Positions 36,536 through 45,294 of a DNA stretch of 64,000 nucleotides are shown here, piece after piece. Source of the DNA: Sarcina sp034439435. Its GTDB lineage: Bacteria > Bacillota > Clostridia > Clostridiales > Clostridiaceae. Position 1 is the first letter of the stretch, and each line of letters starts with the position of its first letter. The translations under genes were made by a program, and so were the position numbers. Where the stretch lies: NCBI RefSeq assembly GCF_034439435.1, contig NZ_JAPCKJ010000001.1:186001-250000 (forward strand), in the 5' to 3' direction. The notes under the pieces were generated by a model. It was not told where the DNA came from. It ran no database searches and worked only from the letters and a program-made list of their open reading frames with translations.

Positions 36536-36631
36536 TTGTCTCAGGCTTCCCTACGCTGGTATTAACCAGATCAGGTTAAAGGGTCAAGAAATTTAATTTC
36601 TAATCTCAGCCAGACACTACTGGCCCCCCTA
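36536..36631 (-). promoter_or_regulatory. TPP (THI-box) riboswitch
   Basis: On the minus strand the aptamer reads GGGGGGCCAGT, GGCTGAGATTAG, then GACCC, AACCTGATCTGGTTAATACC and CAGCGTAGGGAAGC, the canonical THI-element. It controls thiD-thiM-thiE by transcription termination when TPP is abundant. Confidence 0.97.
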
Positions 36632-36760
36632 GCTATTTTTATGATATTTTCTAATCCAAATGATACCATACTCATTCTTCTTTTTCAACATGTCTTTTTT
36701 TGATATTTTTTAAGTTAAGGATTATAATTTTAAATATATCAATTTTAGGAGGATATTTTT

Positions 36761-37630
36761 ATGGTTAGTTTAGTTTTAGAAGGAGGAACTTTACGTCCTA
36801 TTTTCAGTGCAGGGGTTATGGATGCTCTTCTTGATAACAATATAATCTTTCCATATTGCATTGGAGTATCAGCAGGAATAACTAATGGTTTTTCCTATTT
36901 TTCTAATCAAAAAGGAAGAAATATTGAAATATTAAAAAAATATAGAAATGACAAACGCTATTTAGGTGTTTCTAACTTTTTTAAATGTAGAAGCATTTTT
37001 GGTTTAGATTTTGTCTTTGATGAATTAGCAAACAAACTCTTCCCTTATGATTTTAATGCACTTTCAAATTATAAGGGAAAAGTTTTAATTGGAGTCACTA
37101 ATGCTAACACAGGGAAAACAGAATACTTAGATGGCAAAATTAAGGATGAAAAATATATGGCCTTAAGAGCCACCTGTGCAATTCCATTACTTTTCCCATC
37201 AATAAAAATCAATGGAAACGAGTATTATGATGGAGGACTTTTAGATCCAATCCCAATAAAAAAGGCCTTAGAAGATGGGAACGAAAAGCATTTAATTATT
37301 CTTACTCGTCCTAAGAACTATAAAAAAACTTTAGGGAAAAGTAATAAATTAGCATCTAAAATAGTTGGACGTAAATATCCTAAATTAAAGGATTCTTTTT
37401 TAACAAGACATATTAAATATAATGATACAGTAAAGTTTTGTGAAGAATTAGAAAGGGATGGAAAAGCATTAATAATCAGACCTTCTGAAGAAGAATCAAT
37501 TGAAAGCTTTGAAAAAGATGTCTGTAAATTAGAAAAAGCTTATAATGCCGGTTATAACGCCTGCATAAAAAACTTAGAAAAAATTAAAGCTTTATTTTTT
37601 ACAATAGATTCTGTCTTAGGTGAATACTAA
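36761..37630 (+). CDS. Patatin-like phospholipase
   Basis: 289 residues. The oxyanion loop is GGTLRPIFSAG, the nucleophile elbow is GVSAG (Ser near residue 37), and the catalytic Asp is in YYDGGLLDPIPI near residue 165. All dyad residues are present. There is no signal peptide, so it is likely cytoplasmic like RssA/YjjU relatives. The lipid substrate is unknown. AGGAGG precedes the ATG. Confidence 0.92.
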   Translation: MVSLVLEGGTLRPIFSAGVMDALLDNNIIFPYCIGVSAGITNGFSYFSNQKGRNIEILKKYRNDKRYLGVSNFFKCRSIFGLDFVFDELANKLFPYDFNALSNYKGKVLIGVTNANTGKTEYLDGKIKDEKYMALRATCAIPLLFPSIKINGNEYYDGGLLDPIPIKKALEDGNEKHLIILTRPKNYKKTLGKSNKLASKIVGRKYPKLKDSFLTRHIKYNDTVKFCEELERDGKALIIRPSEEESIESFEKDVCKLEKAYNAGYNACIKNLEKIKALFFTIDSVLGEY

Positions 37631-37660
37631 TTTTTACTTAATTTAGATTTAAATAAAAAA

Positions 37661-37790
37661 GACTATGTCAGACTTAACTTAAAGTAGAACTTATGGATAT
37701 ATTCTGAAAATTACTCAGTTTTCTAAAAAATTTATAACTATCTTCTTCATATAATCTATAAGTTCTATTATTTTAAGTTCTGATATAGTC
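37661..37790. repeat. MITE-like intergenic repeat, copy C (possible bidirectional terminator)
   Basis: 130-bp imperfect palindrome whose ends are GACTATGTCAGACTTAA and TTAAGTTCTGATATAGTC. The inner arms AGAACTTATGGATATA / ATCTATAAGTTCT match the termini of copies A and B, and TATCTTCTTCATA matches their right half. It sits between two convergent genes. Confidence 0.6.
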
Positions 37791-37818
37791 TCTTTTAGTT
37801 AAAAACTTAAATTATTTT

Positions 37819-38832
37819 TTAAAGTTTTCTACAACTATCTCTTACAATAAGCTTAACAGGTAAAACTATTTTTTTAGACATCTCTCTTCCTGTCCTCATT
37901 CTCTCTAAAAGTGTATCTACTGCAACATTCCCCATATATTCTGTGTACACCTTTATGGTTGTTAGTGAAGGATTTAAGAACTTAGCCGTACATATATCAT
38001 CAAAGCCAACTATGCTTATATCCTCTGGTATTTTAAGTCCAGCCTCAGATATAGCTTTATAAGCTCCTATGGCCATAGGATCACTTGCAATAAAGAAAGC
38101 CGTGGGCAAATTCTTTTCTTTTAAAACTTTTTTCATAAGCTCATAACCATCCTCAGGTAAAAACCGTCCCTTTAAAACCCACTCCTCCTTATATCCTTTT
38201 ATATCTTCCATATATTCCTTAAAAGTTTTTTCTCTATAATTTATTTTTCTTAAGGATTCATTGCTATTATGAATAATAGATTCTCCACCTAAATATCCAA
38301 TTTTCTTATGACCTAAAGAAGTCAAATATTCTAAAGCTATTTTAACTCCGTACTTAAAATCCACCACAACAGAATCATACTTCCACTCTTCTGGAGAAGA
38401 ATCTACAAAAACTATATTTTTAGATAGTTTCTCCATTAATTCTATTTCCTTTTCTCCAAATATTCCAATAGCTAAGATACCATCTAAATCTGTATATTCT
38501 TTAGTACCTTCATTAATAATCTTTTGAAAATCTATAGGTTTAAACTTAATTTTTTCTTCACTACATTTCTTTTCAACGGCCATTCTTATTGAAAGAAAAT
38601 ATGGATCATTTAACTCTTGTATTTCTGTGTACCAATAGACTATTCCTATAGTATAGTTTTTAATTTTATTTTTTCTCTCTTTTACTGTTAAATAATTTAA
38701 TTCCTCAGCTATTTCCATTACTTTTTTTCTTGTTTCTTCAGACACATTAAGTGTTTCATCTAAGTTTAAAACTCTAGATACAGTAGCTATTGAAACTCCA
38801 GCACCTTTTGCAATATCTTTAATTGTAGCCAC
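37819..38832 (-). CDS. LacI/GalR-family transcriptional regulator
   Basis: 337 residues. N-terminal HTH IKDIAKGAGVSIATVSRVLN with hinge, then a periplasmic-binding-like sensor domain (YLGGESIIHNSNESLRK; PEDISIVGFDDICTAKFLNPSLTT). The start is GTG, 7 nt after AAGGAG. It is divergent from mglBAC, so it probably represses the galactose importer and perhaps the gal genes. Galactose as inducer is inference. Confidence 0.92.
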   Translation of the reverse strand: MATIKDIAKGAGVSIATVSRVLNLDETLNVSEETRKKVMEIAEELNYLTVKERKNKIKNYTIGIVYWYTEIQELNDPYFLSIRMAVEKKCSEEKIKFKPIDFQKIINEGTKEYTDLDGILAIGIFGEKEIELMEKLSKNIVFVDSSPEEWKYDSVVVDFKYGVKIALEYLTSLGHKKIGYLGGESIIHNSNESLRKINYREKTFKEYMEDIKGYKEEWVLKGRFLPEDGYELMKKVLKEKNLPTAFFIASDPMAIGAYKAISEAGLKIPEDISIVGFDDICTAKFLNPSLTTIKVYTEYMGNVAVDTLLERMRTGREMSKKIVLPVKLIVRDSCRKL

Positions 38833-38872
38833 ATCATCACTCCTTAACTTTCTTAAGTCTATTATATATTCT

Positions 38873-39020
38873 TTTAGTAAAATTTTCTAATATTTATTTC
38901 ACATAATATATAAATTTAATAAATATATTTACTAAAAAAATTACTTTTTTTCATTATTTTTTCCATAAAAAACTCTTTCCTTTTATTCCTATATATGGTA
39001 ATATTGTATTAAATTACAAT
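38873..39020 (+). promoter_or_regulatory. Candidate operators in the regulator-mglB intergenic region
   Basis: TTTAGTAAA (38873-38881) and its reverse complement TTTACTAAA (38928-38936) form an inverted pair 46 nt apart. Nearer mglB, a dyad ATTGTA-TTAAAT-TACAAT occupies 39003-39020. TTTAGTAAA recurs upstream of galK at 43975. Assignment to the LacI-type regulator is inferred. Confidence 0.4.
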
Positions 39021-39058
39021 AACTTTAAAAATTTAGGGTAAATATAGGGAGGATTTTT

Positions 39059-40123
39059 ATGAAAAAGAAAGGTTTAGCATTAATTTTAATTTCAGCTTTA
39101 ACTATGGGTACTTTAGTTGGTTGTGGTGGAGGTTCAGGTTCTACTGGATCATCTAGTGATGGAGCCAAAGAAAACGATTCCTTAAAGATAGGAGCTACAA
39201 TCTACAGCTTCGAAGATAACTTTATGTCATACCAACGTAGAAATATAGAAAAGCTTGCTGATGGAAAAGCAGAATTATTAATGAATGATTCTCAAAACAA
39301 CCAAGCTAAGCAAATGGAGCAAATAGATACTATGATAGCTAAAGGAGTTAACATACTTGCAATAAACTTAGTTGATCCTAAGTCAGCTCCTACTGTAATA
39401 GACAAAGCTAAAGCAGATGATTTACCAGTAGTATTCTTTAACAAAGAACCTGATGAGACTGCTATGCAAAGCTATGATAAAGCTTGGTATGTAGGTACAA
39501 CTTCTGAGGAGTCTGGAATAATTCAAGGGGAAGTAATAACAGAAGGTTGGAAAGCTAATCCTTCATGGGATAAAAACGGAGATGGAAAAATTCAATATGT
39601 AATGCTAAAAGGAGAACCAGGACATCCTGATGCAGAAGCACGTACTAAATTTTCTATACAAACTATAAATGAAGCTGGTATAGAAACTGAAGAATTAGCA
39701 ATGGATACAGCTATGTGGGACTCAACTAAAGCAACTGAAAAAATGGATGCTTGGGTTTCTAAATATGGTGACGATATCGAAGTTGTAATTTGTAACAACG
39801 ATGGAATGGCTTTAGGTGCTATTTCTTCTCTTGAAAAAGCAGGTTATTTAGATGGAACTTCAGAAAAATTTGTTCCAATCTATGGTGTTGATGCTATTCC
39901 TGAAGCTTTAGATAAAATTAAAGCTGGTAAAATGGCAGGTACAGTATTAAACGATGCCAAAAACCAAGCTCAAGCTTTAATGGATGCTTGTATGAATCTA
40001 GTTGATGGAAAAGATATAACAGAAGGAACTGATTGGAAAGTTGATAATAAGAAATCAATTCGTGTTCCTTATGTAGGTATAACTAAGGACAATATAAACG
40101 TTGCTGAAGACTCTTATAAATAA
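39059..40123 (+). CDS. mglB: Galactose/methyl-galactoside-binding lipoprotein
   Basis: 354 residues. Lipobox LVGC with Cys22, then a sugar-binding type 1 domain (KIGATIYSFEDNFMSYQRR; VVICNNDGMALGAISSLEKAG; PIYGVDAIPEAL). An EF-hand-like loop DKNGDGKIQYV matches the calcium site of galactose-binding protein. It feeds the MglA/MglC transporter encoded next. The ATG has GGGAGG. Confidence 0.95.
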   Translation: MKKKGLALILISALTMGTLVGCGGGSGSTGSSSDGAKENDSLKIGATIYSFEDNFMSYQRRNIEKLADGKAELLMNDSQNNQAKQMEQIDTMIAKGVNILAINLVDPKSAPTVIDKAKADDLPVVFFNKEPDETAMQSYDKAWYVGTTSEESGIIQGEVITEGWKANPSWDKNGDGKIQYVMLKGEPGHPDAEARTKFSIQTINEAGIETEELAMDTAMWDSTKATEKMDAWVSKYGDDIEVVICNNDGMALGAISSLEKAGYLDGTSEKFVPIYGVDAIPEALDKIKAGKMAGTVLNDAKNQAQALMDACMNLVDGKDITEGTDWKVDNKKSIRVPYVGITKDNINVAEDSYK

Positions 40124-40207
40124 TGAAGATTCTTGCACAATAACTATCAATAATTAGGGAGACAAAAAACTCTGTCTCCCTTAATAAAAAACAGGAGGTA
40201 TAAAAAG

Positions 40208-41755
40208 ATGAAAGAATCTTCAAACCTGTTAGAAATGAAAAATATTTCTAAGGAATTCCCTGGGGTTAAAGCACTAGACAATGTCACATTAAAAGTAAAA
40301 AAAGGTTCTGTTCATGCTTTAATGGGGGAAAACGGTGCTGGTAAATCAACTCTAATGAAATGTTTATTTGGTATTTACCATCCTGATGCGGGAGAAATAT
40401 TTATTTCTGGCAAAAAAATATTATTTAGAAACTCAAAACACGCCTTAGATAATGGTGTATCAATGGTTCACCAAGAACTTAATCAAGTTAGAGAAAGAAA
40501 TGTTATGGACAACCTTTGGCTTGGTAGATACCCTAAAAAAGGGCTTTTTATAGATGAAAAGAAAATGTATGAAGAAACATCAAAGATCTTTAAAGATTTA
40601 GATATAGATGTAGATCCTAAAGCAAAGGTCTCTACTCTATCTGTATCTCAAATGCAAATGGTTGAAATCGCTAAGGCAGTTTCATATAACTCAAAAATAA
40701 TAGTAATGGACGAGCCTACCTCTTCCCTAACTGAAAAAGAAGTTGGCCATTTATTTAGAATAATAAATAAACTTAGAGCCCAAGATATAAGTATAATCTA
40801 TATCTCTCATAAGATGGAAGAAATATTAGAAATATCTGATGAAGTTACCATAATGAGAGATGGTAAGTGGATTTCTACTGAAAAAGCTTCCAATTTAACT
40901 ATGGACTTAATAATAAAACTTATGGTTGGTCGCGAACTTACAGATAGATTCCCTGCTAAGACTCATACTCCAAAGGAAACTATTTTAGAAGTAAATAATC
41001 TTAGTGACACTAAAAATCAACTTAATAATGTTTCATTCAAACTTAGAAAGGGAGAAATTTTAGGAATTGCTGGTCTTGTAGGTGCTAAAAGAACTGAAAC
41101 TTTAGAAACAATTTTTGGTCTTAGAGAAGTAGCTTCTGGTAACATAATTCTTCACGGTAAAAAGGTGGATAACAGTAAACCTTTTAAGGCTATGCAAAAT
41201 GGATTTGCTCTTGTTACAGAGGAAAGAAGACAAACTGGTATTTTTGGAAAATTACCTATAGACTTCAATTCTATAATAGCTAATATAGATAGCTATAAGA
41301 CATCTTCTGGTCTTCTTTCAAACGGAAGAATATCCGGGGATACTCAATGGGTTATAGACTCTATGAAGGTTAAAACTCCAAGTCAAAAGACCCTAATCGG
41401 CAGCTTATCTGGCGGTAATCAACAAAAAATAGTAATTGGTAAATGGCTTCTTAGAAAGCCTGAAATCTTACTTTTAGATGAACCAACTAGAGGTATTGAT
41501 GTCGGTGCTAAATTTGAAATATATCAGCTTATAAATGATCTTGCAAAGGAAGATAAAGGAATAATTATGGTATCTTCTGAAATGCCTGAACTTTTAGGTG
41601 TATGTGATCGAATATTAGTAATGAGTAATGGTAGAGTTGCTGGCATAGTTAATGCTAACGAAACTACTCAAGAGGAAATTATGCATCTTTCTGCAAAATA
41701 TCTATCAGTAACTGGAGGAATTAAAAATGCAAACGAAATCAAAGAAAAAGTTTAA
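40208..41755 (+). CDS. mglA: Galactose ABC transporter, tandem ATPase
   Basis: 515 residues with two ABC domains. The first has intact Walker A GENGAGKSTLMK. The second has the degenerate GLVGAKRTETLE normal for MglA, plus LSGGNQQKIVIGKWLL and LLLDEPTRGIDVGAK. It energises galactose import. An AGGAGG precedes the ATG, and its 3' end overlaps mglC by 29 bp. Confidence 0.96.
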   Translation: MKESSNLLEMKNISKEFPGVKALDNVTLKVKKGSVHALMGENGAGKSTLMKCLFGIYHPDAGEIFISGKKILFRNSKHALDNGVSMVHQELNQVRERNVMDNLWLGRYPKKGLFIDEKKMYEETSKIFKDLDIDVDPKAKVSTLSVSQMQMVEIAKAVSYNSKIIVMDEPTSSLTEKEVGHLFRIINKLRAQDISIIYISHKMEEILEISDEVTIMRDGKWISTEKASNLTMDLIIKLMVGRELTDRFPAKTHTPKETILEVNNLSDTKNQLNNVSFKLRKGEILGIAGLVGAKRTETLETIFGLREVASGNIILHGKKVDNSKPFKAMQNGFALVTEERRQTGIFGKLPIDFNSIIANIDSYKTSSGLLSNGRISGDTQWVIDSMKVKTPSQKTLIGSLSGGNQQKIVIGKWLLRKPEILLLDEPTRGIDVGAKFEIYQLINDLAKEDKGIIMVSSEMPELLGVCDRILVMSNGRVAGIVNANETTQEEIMHLSAKYLSVTGGIKNANEIKEKV

Positions 41756-42755
41756 ATTAAATAGTCAGTTCTTAATGAACAATGCAATTTATATAGTATT
41801 ATTCGCCTTATTAGTTGGAATTTGTATATTATCACCAGATTTCTTATCTATAAAAAACTTTATTAACATATTAAGCCAATCATCATCTCGTATAATCATA
41901 GCTCTAGGAGTTGGTGGAATACTTTTAACTGAAGGTACTGACCTTTCTGCTGGAAGAACTGTTGGTTTAGCTGCAGTAATCTCAGCTTCTTTACTTCAAG
42001 CTGGAGATTACGCATATAAAATGTATCCTAATTTATCTGAATTACCTATATTTATTCCAATTTTAGTAGCAATGGTTGTTTGTGGAATAGTTGGTCTTAT
42101 AAATGGTATTGTTGTTGCTAAATTTAATGTTCCTCCATTTATCGCTACTCTAGGAATGATGACTGCAATATATGGTGTTAACTCAATTTATTTTGATAGA
42201 CCTCCATATGGAGCTATGCCTATAGGTGGGCTTAGCGAATCATTTAGTAATTTTACTCTAGGATCTATTCCTATATATGGTAATATAAAAATACCTTACT
42301 TAGTTATTTATGCAATTATCGCTATAGCTATAATTTGGACTTTATGGAATAAAACTAAATTTGGTAAAAATCTTTATGCTATAGGTGGAAACAGAGAGGC
42401 TGCTGTTGTTTCTGGTGTAAATGTTGTCAGAACTCTTCTATTAGTTTATTGCTTAGCTGGAGTTCTTTATGGATTTGCTGGTACTTTAGAAGCAGGCCGT
42501 GTTGGTAGTGCTACTGCAAGTACCGGAAATATGTACGAACTTGATGCCATAGCTTCTTGTGTTGTTGGTGGTGTTTCTACAGCTGGTGGAGTTGGTACAG
42601 TTCCTGGTATAGTAACTGGTGTTTTAATTTTCCAAGTTATAAACTATGGACTAGCTTTCATAGGAGTAAGTCCTTATTTACAATTCGTTATAAGAGGCTT
42701 AATCATAATTCTAGCTGTAGCTCTTGATATGAGAAAATACGCTAAAAAGAACTAA
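41727..42755 (+). CDS. mglC: Galactose ABC transporter, permease
   Basis: 342 residues, about ten membrane helices. Family signatures are GVGGILLTEGTDLSAGRTVGL and FIATLGMMTAIYGVN, and the C-terminal VVGGVSTAGGVGTVPG. It starts within mglA with GGAGGAAT upstream, giving coupled translation. Confidence 0.95.
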   Translation: MQTKSKKKFKLNSQFLMNNAIYIVLFALLVGICILSPDFLSIKNFINILSQSSSRIIIALGVGGILLTEGTDLSAGRTVGLAAVISASLLQAGDYAYKMYPNLSELPIFIPILVAMVVCGIVGLINGIVVAKFNVPPFIATLGMMTAIYGVNSIYFDRPPYGAMPIGGLSESFSNFTLGSIPIYGNIKIPYLVIYAIIAIAIIWTLWNKTKFGKNLYAIGGNREAAVVSGVNVVRTLLLVYCLAGVLYGFAGTLEAGRVGSATASTGNMYELDAIASCVVGGVSTAGGVGTVPGIVTGVLIFQVINYGLAFIGVSPYLQFVIRGLIIILAVALDMRKYAKKN

Positions 42756-42756
42756 T

Positions 42757-42800
42757 AAAAAACTGTATGGAAGATAAATTTTCTTCCATACAGTTTTTTT
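42757..42800. terminator. Bidirectional terminator between mglC and galM
   Basis: AAAAAACTGTATGGAAGA / TCTTCCATACAGTTTTTT perfect stem at a convergent junction. Confidence 0.95.
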
Positions 42801-43824
42801 AAATCCATTGAAATTCAAATATTGTTTTTTGATAATACTCATCATTTCCTTTTAACACTATATTCTCTAAGAAGCAATCATCGTAGCCTATTGGTAAACT
42901 TTGAGTTTCAAAACATATTCCGTCATGTTTTTTTGCCACTGCTCCACTTTCCAAAGGTAAGTTATCAGGAAAATTCATTGAATAACATACCATAGCCTTT
43001 TGATTTGTTTTAACCTTCATTACTCTTCCTGAAATTTCATCTAATAAAATTGCATCAACTTCACTATCCTTATTTAAAATCCATGGATGATCATATCCTG
43101 ATCCGATTTTCAATTGCTCATCCTCTTTGTCTATGTCGTCTCCTATTTTTTTTAACTCTCTAAAATCGAAAGGTGTTTTTTCTACTTTTATAAAGTTTCC
43201 TGTTGGAATTAAGTTCTCATCTAATTGGCAAATTTTTTCTGAATTTATATATAATTTTTGTCCTAATACATTCCTCTTATTATTACCAGATAAATTAAAA
43301 TAAGAATGGTTAGTTAAATTCACTAAAGTATCTTTATCTGAAGAAGCTTTATATTCTATAGCAAGTTCATTTTTTTCATTAAGTGAGTAGGTAATTGAAA
43401 CTTTTAAGTTTCCTGGGAATCCTCCTTCACCATCTTCACTAAAATAATAAAAAGTTACAGATGATTTTTCTTCCTCTTCTTTATAATCATAGTCCCATAT
43501 TTTTTTACTAAATCCTTTATATCCTCCATGAAGAGAATTTTCATTATTATTTTTATCTAAATCATATTTAATGCCATTTAACTCAAAAGTTGCATTCCCT
43601 ATTCTTCCAGCTACTCTTCCTATGCTTGCTCCTAAACTTGAAGGATTTTCAATATAACTCTCATCATCTTTATATGTTAATACTATATTTTCCTTATTTC
43701 CTTCCTTATCTTCCACAAGTATTCTCTTTATAGTAGCTCCTAAATTTAAAAGTTCTGCAGATATTTTATCATTTTTCAGTATTATTTTACTTATTTTATC
43801 ATTAAATTTACTTTCAATAACCAT
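42799..43824 (-). CDS. galM: Aldose 1-epimerase (mutarotase)
   Basis: 341 residues from the ATG at 43824. Signatures are GRVAGRIGNATFELNGI, the catalytic NLTNHSYFNLSG, and GYDHPWILN. It interconverts alpha and beta galactose for GalK. A GTG at 43833 is in frame, but GGGGAG is spaced better to 43824. It is divergent from galK. Confidence 0.93.
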   Translation of the reverse strand: MVIESKFNDKISKIILKNDKISAELLNLGATIKRILVEDKEGNKENIVLTYKDDESYIENPSSLGASIGRVAGRIGNATFELNGIKYDLDKNNNENSLHGGYKGFSKKIWDYDYKEEEEKSSVTFYYFSEDGEGGFPGNLKVSITYSLNEKNELAIEYKASSDKDTLVNLTNHSYFNLSGNNKRNVLGQKLYINSEKICQLDENLIPTGNFIKVEKTPFDFRELKKIGDDIDKEDEQLKIGSGYDHPWILNKDSEVDAILLDEISGRVMKVKTNQKAMVCYSMNFPDNLPLESGAVAKKHDGICFETQSLPIGYDDCFLENIVLKGNDEYYQKTIFEFQWI

Positions 43825-43962
43825 ATTACACACTCTCCCCTTTATATTTATAGGTTAATTTTAACAATTTAACATAGGTATTTCAATAACTTTATATGCT
43901 TAAATTCCTTAAATAACAGTGAATTCATTCAAATCTTCTAAGTAAAAAATATTAAATGAAAA

Positions 43963-44026
43963 AATAGTAAAATTTTTAGTAAAACAATTGATTTTTTAAC
44001 CATGTAATCGTATAATTATATTACAT
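43963..44026 (+). promoter_or_regulatory. galK promoter with overlapping dyad
   Basis: TTGATT (43988-43993), 17 nt, TATAAT (44011-44016). A dyad ATGTAAT-N11-ATTACAT (44002-44026) covers the -10. TTTAGTAAA (43975-43983) and a variant AATAGTAAA (43963-43971) lie just upstream of the -35. Confidence 0.6.
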
Positions 44027-44048
44027 ATTTTATATTCGGAGGTATATT

Positions 44049-45212
44049 ATGGATTTAAATACACTTAAATCAGCTTTTATTAATAATTTTGAAACAGAAC
44101 CTACTTCATTATTTTTTTCACCAGGAAGAATAAACCTTATAGGTGAGCATATTGACTATAATGGCGGTTTTGTATTTCCTTGCCCAATAACTCTAGGTAC
44201 ATTTGCAGCTGCAAACTTAAGAGAAGATAGAATTTGTAGAGCATATTCTCTTAACTTTGAATCTCTTGGCACAATAGAATTTTCATTAGATGATTTATCC
44301 TATAAAAAGGAAGATAATTGGACAAACTATATTAAGGGTGTTCTAAAAACACTTTCAAATAAGGGTTATAAAATAGATAAAGGTATAGACATAGTTATTA
44401 ATGGAACTCTTCCAAATGGTGCTGGTCTTTCTTCATCAGCTTCTTTAGAAATGTTAATAGTAAAGATTTTAGATACTTTCTTCTCTCTTAACATCTCAAA
44501 AGTAGATGCTGCTATAATAGGTAAAGAAGTAGAAAATAATTATATAGGCGTTAATAGTGGAATAATGGATCAATTTGCAATCTCATTAGGGGAAAAGGAT
44601 AAAGCAATTTTACTAGACTGTAACACACTATACTATGAATATGTTCCTTTAAATTTAGGAGATAATTCAATAATTATAATGAATACAAATAAAAGACGTG
44701 AACTTGCAGATTCTAAGTATAATGAAAGAAGAAAAGAATGTGACGACTCTCTAGAAATACTTAAAAAACACGCTGATATTTCTTCTCTTTGTGAGCTAAC
44801 AAGTTCACAGTTTGAAACTCATAAAGACAAAATAGAAGATTCTAATAAATTACGTAGATGTGTTCATGCTATTTCTGAAAATGAAAGAGTAAAAAATGCT
44901 ATAGAAGCATTAAAAGAAAATAATCTTGAACTCTTTGGAGAACTTATGAATCAGTCTCATATTTCTCTTAGAGATGATTATGAAGTTACAGGTAAAGAGT
45001 TAGATACACTAGCTGAAACAGCTTGGAAACAACCTGGTGTTTTAGGTGCTCGTATGACTGGTGCTGGATTTGGTGGATGTGCCATAGCTATAGTTAATAA
45101 TAATCACATTGATGATTTTGTTAAAAATGTTGGACAAACATATAAAGATGCTATAGGATATGAAGCTTCATTTTACGTAGCATCTATAGGTGATGGCCCT
45201 ACTAAACTTTAA
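44049..45212 (+). CDS. galK: Galactokinase
   Basis: 387 residues, GHMP kinase. The galactokinase signature is GRINLIGEHIDYNGGFVFP, the ATP loop is LPNGAGLSSSASLEM, and the C-terminal motif is RMTGAGFGGCAIA. It makes galactose-1-phosphate. GGAGG precedes the ATG. It is followed by galT after a hairpin. Confidence 0.97.
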   Translation: MDLNTLKSAFINNFETEPTSLFFSPGRINLIGEHIDYNGGFVFPCPITLGTFAAANLREDRICRAYSLNFESLGTIEFSLDDLSYKKEDNWTNYIKGVLKTLSNKGYKIDKGIDIVINGTLPNGAGLSSSASLEMLIVKILDTFFSLNISKVDAAIIGKEVENNYIGVNSGIMDQFAISLGEKDKAILLDCNTLYYEYVPLNLGDNSIIIMNTNKRRELADSKYNERRKECDDSLEILKKHADISSLCELTSSQFETHKDKIEDSNKLRRCVHAISENERVKNAIEALKENNLELFGELMNQSHISLRDDYEVTGKELDTLAETAWKQPGVLGARMTGAGFGGCAIAIVNNNHIDDFVKNVGQTYKDAIGYEASFYVASIGDGPTKL

Positions 45213-45217
45213 AATTG

Positions 45218-45249
45218 ATTTAGGCTATCTGAAAATAGATAGCCTAAAT
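45218..45249 (+). other. Hairpin between galK and galT
   Basis: ATTTAGGCTATCT / AGATAGCCTAAAT perfect 13-bp stem with a 6-nt loop and no T-run after it. It could set the galK/galT ratio by RNA processing or protect the galK 3' end. Confidence 0.6.
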
Positions 45250-45294
45250 TATAATAAGTGGAAATTTACATGATTAAAATAAGGGGGAATTTAC

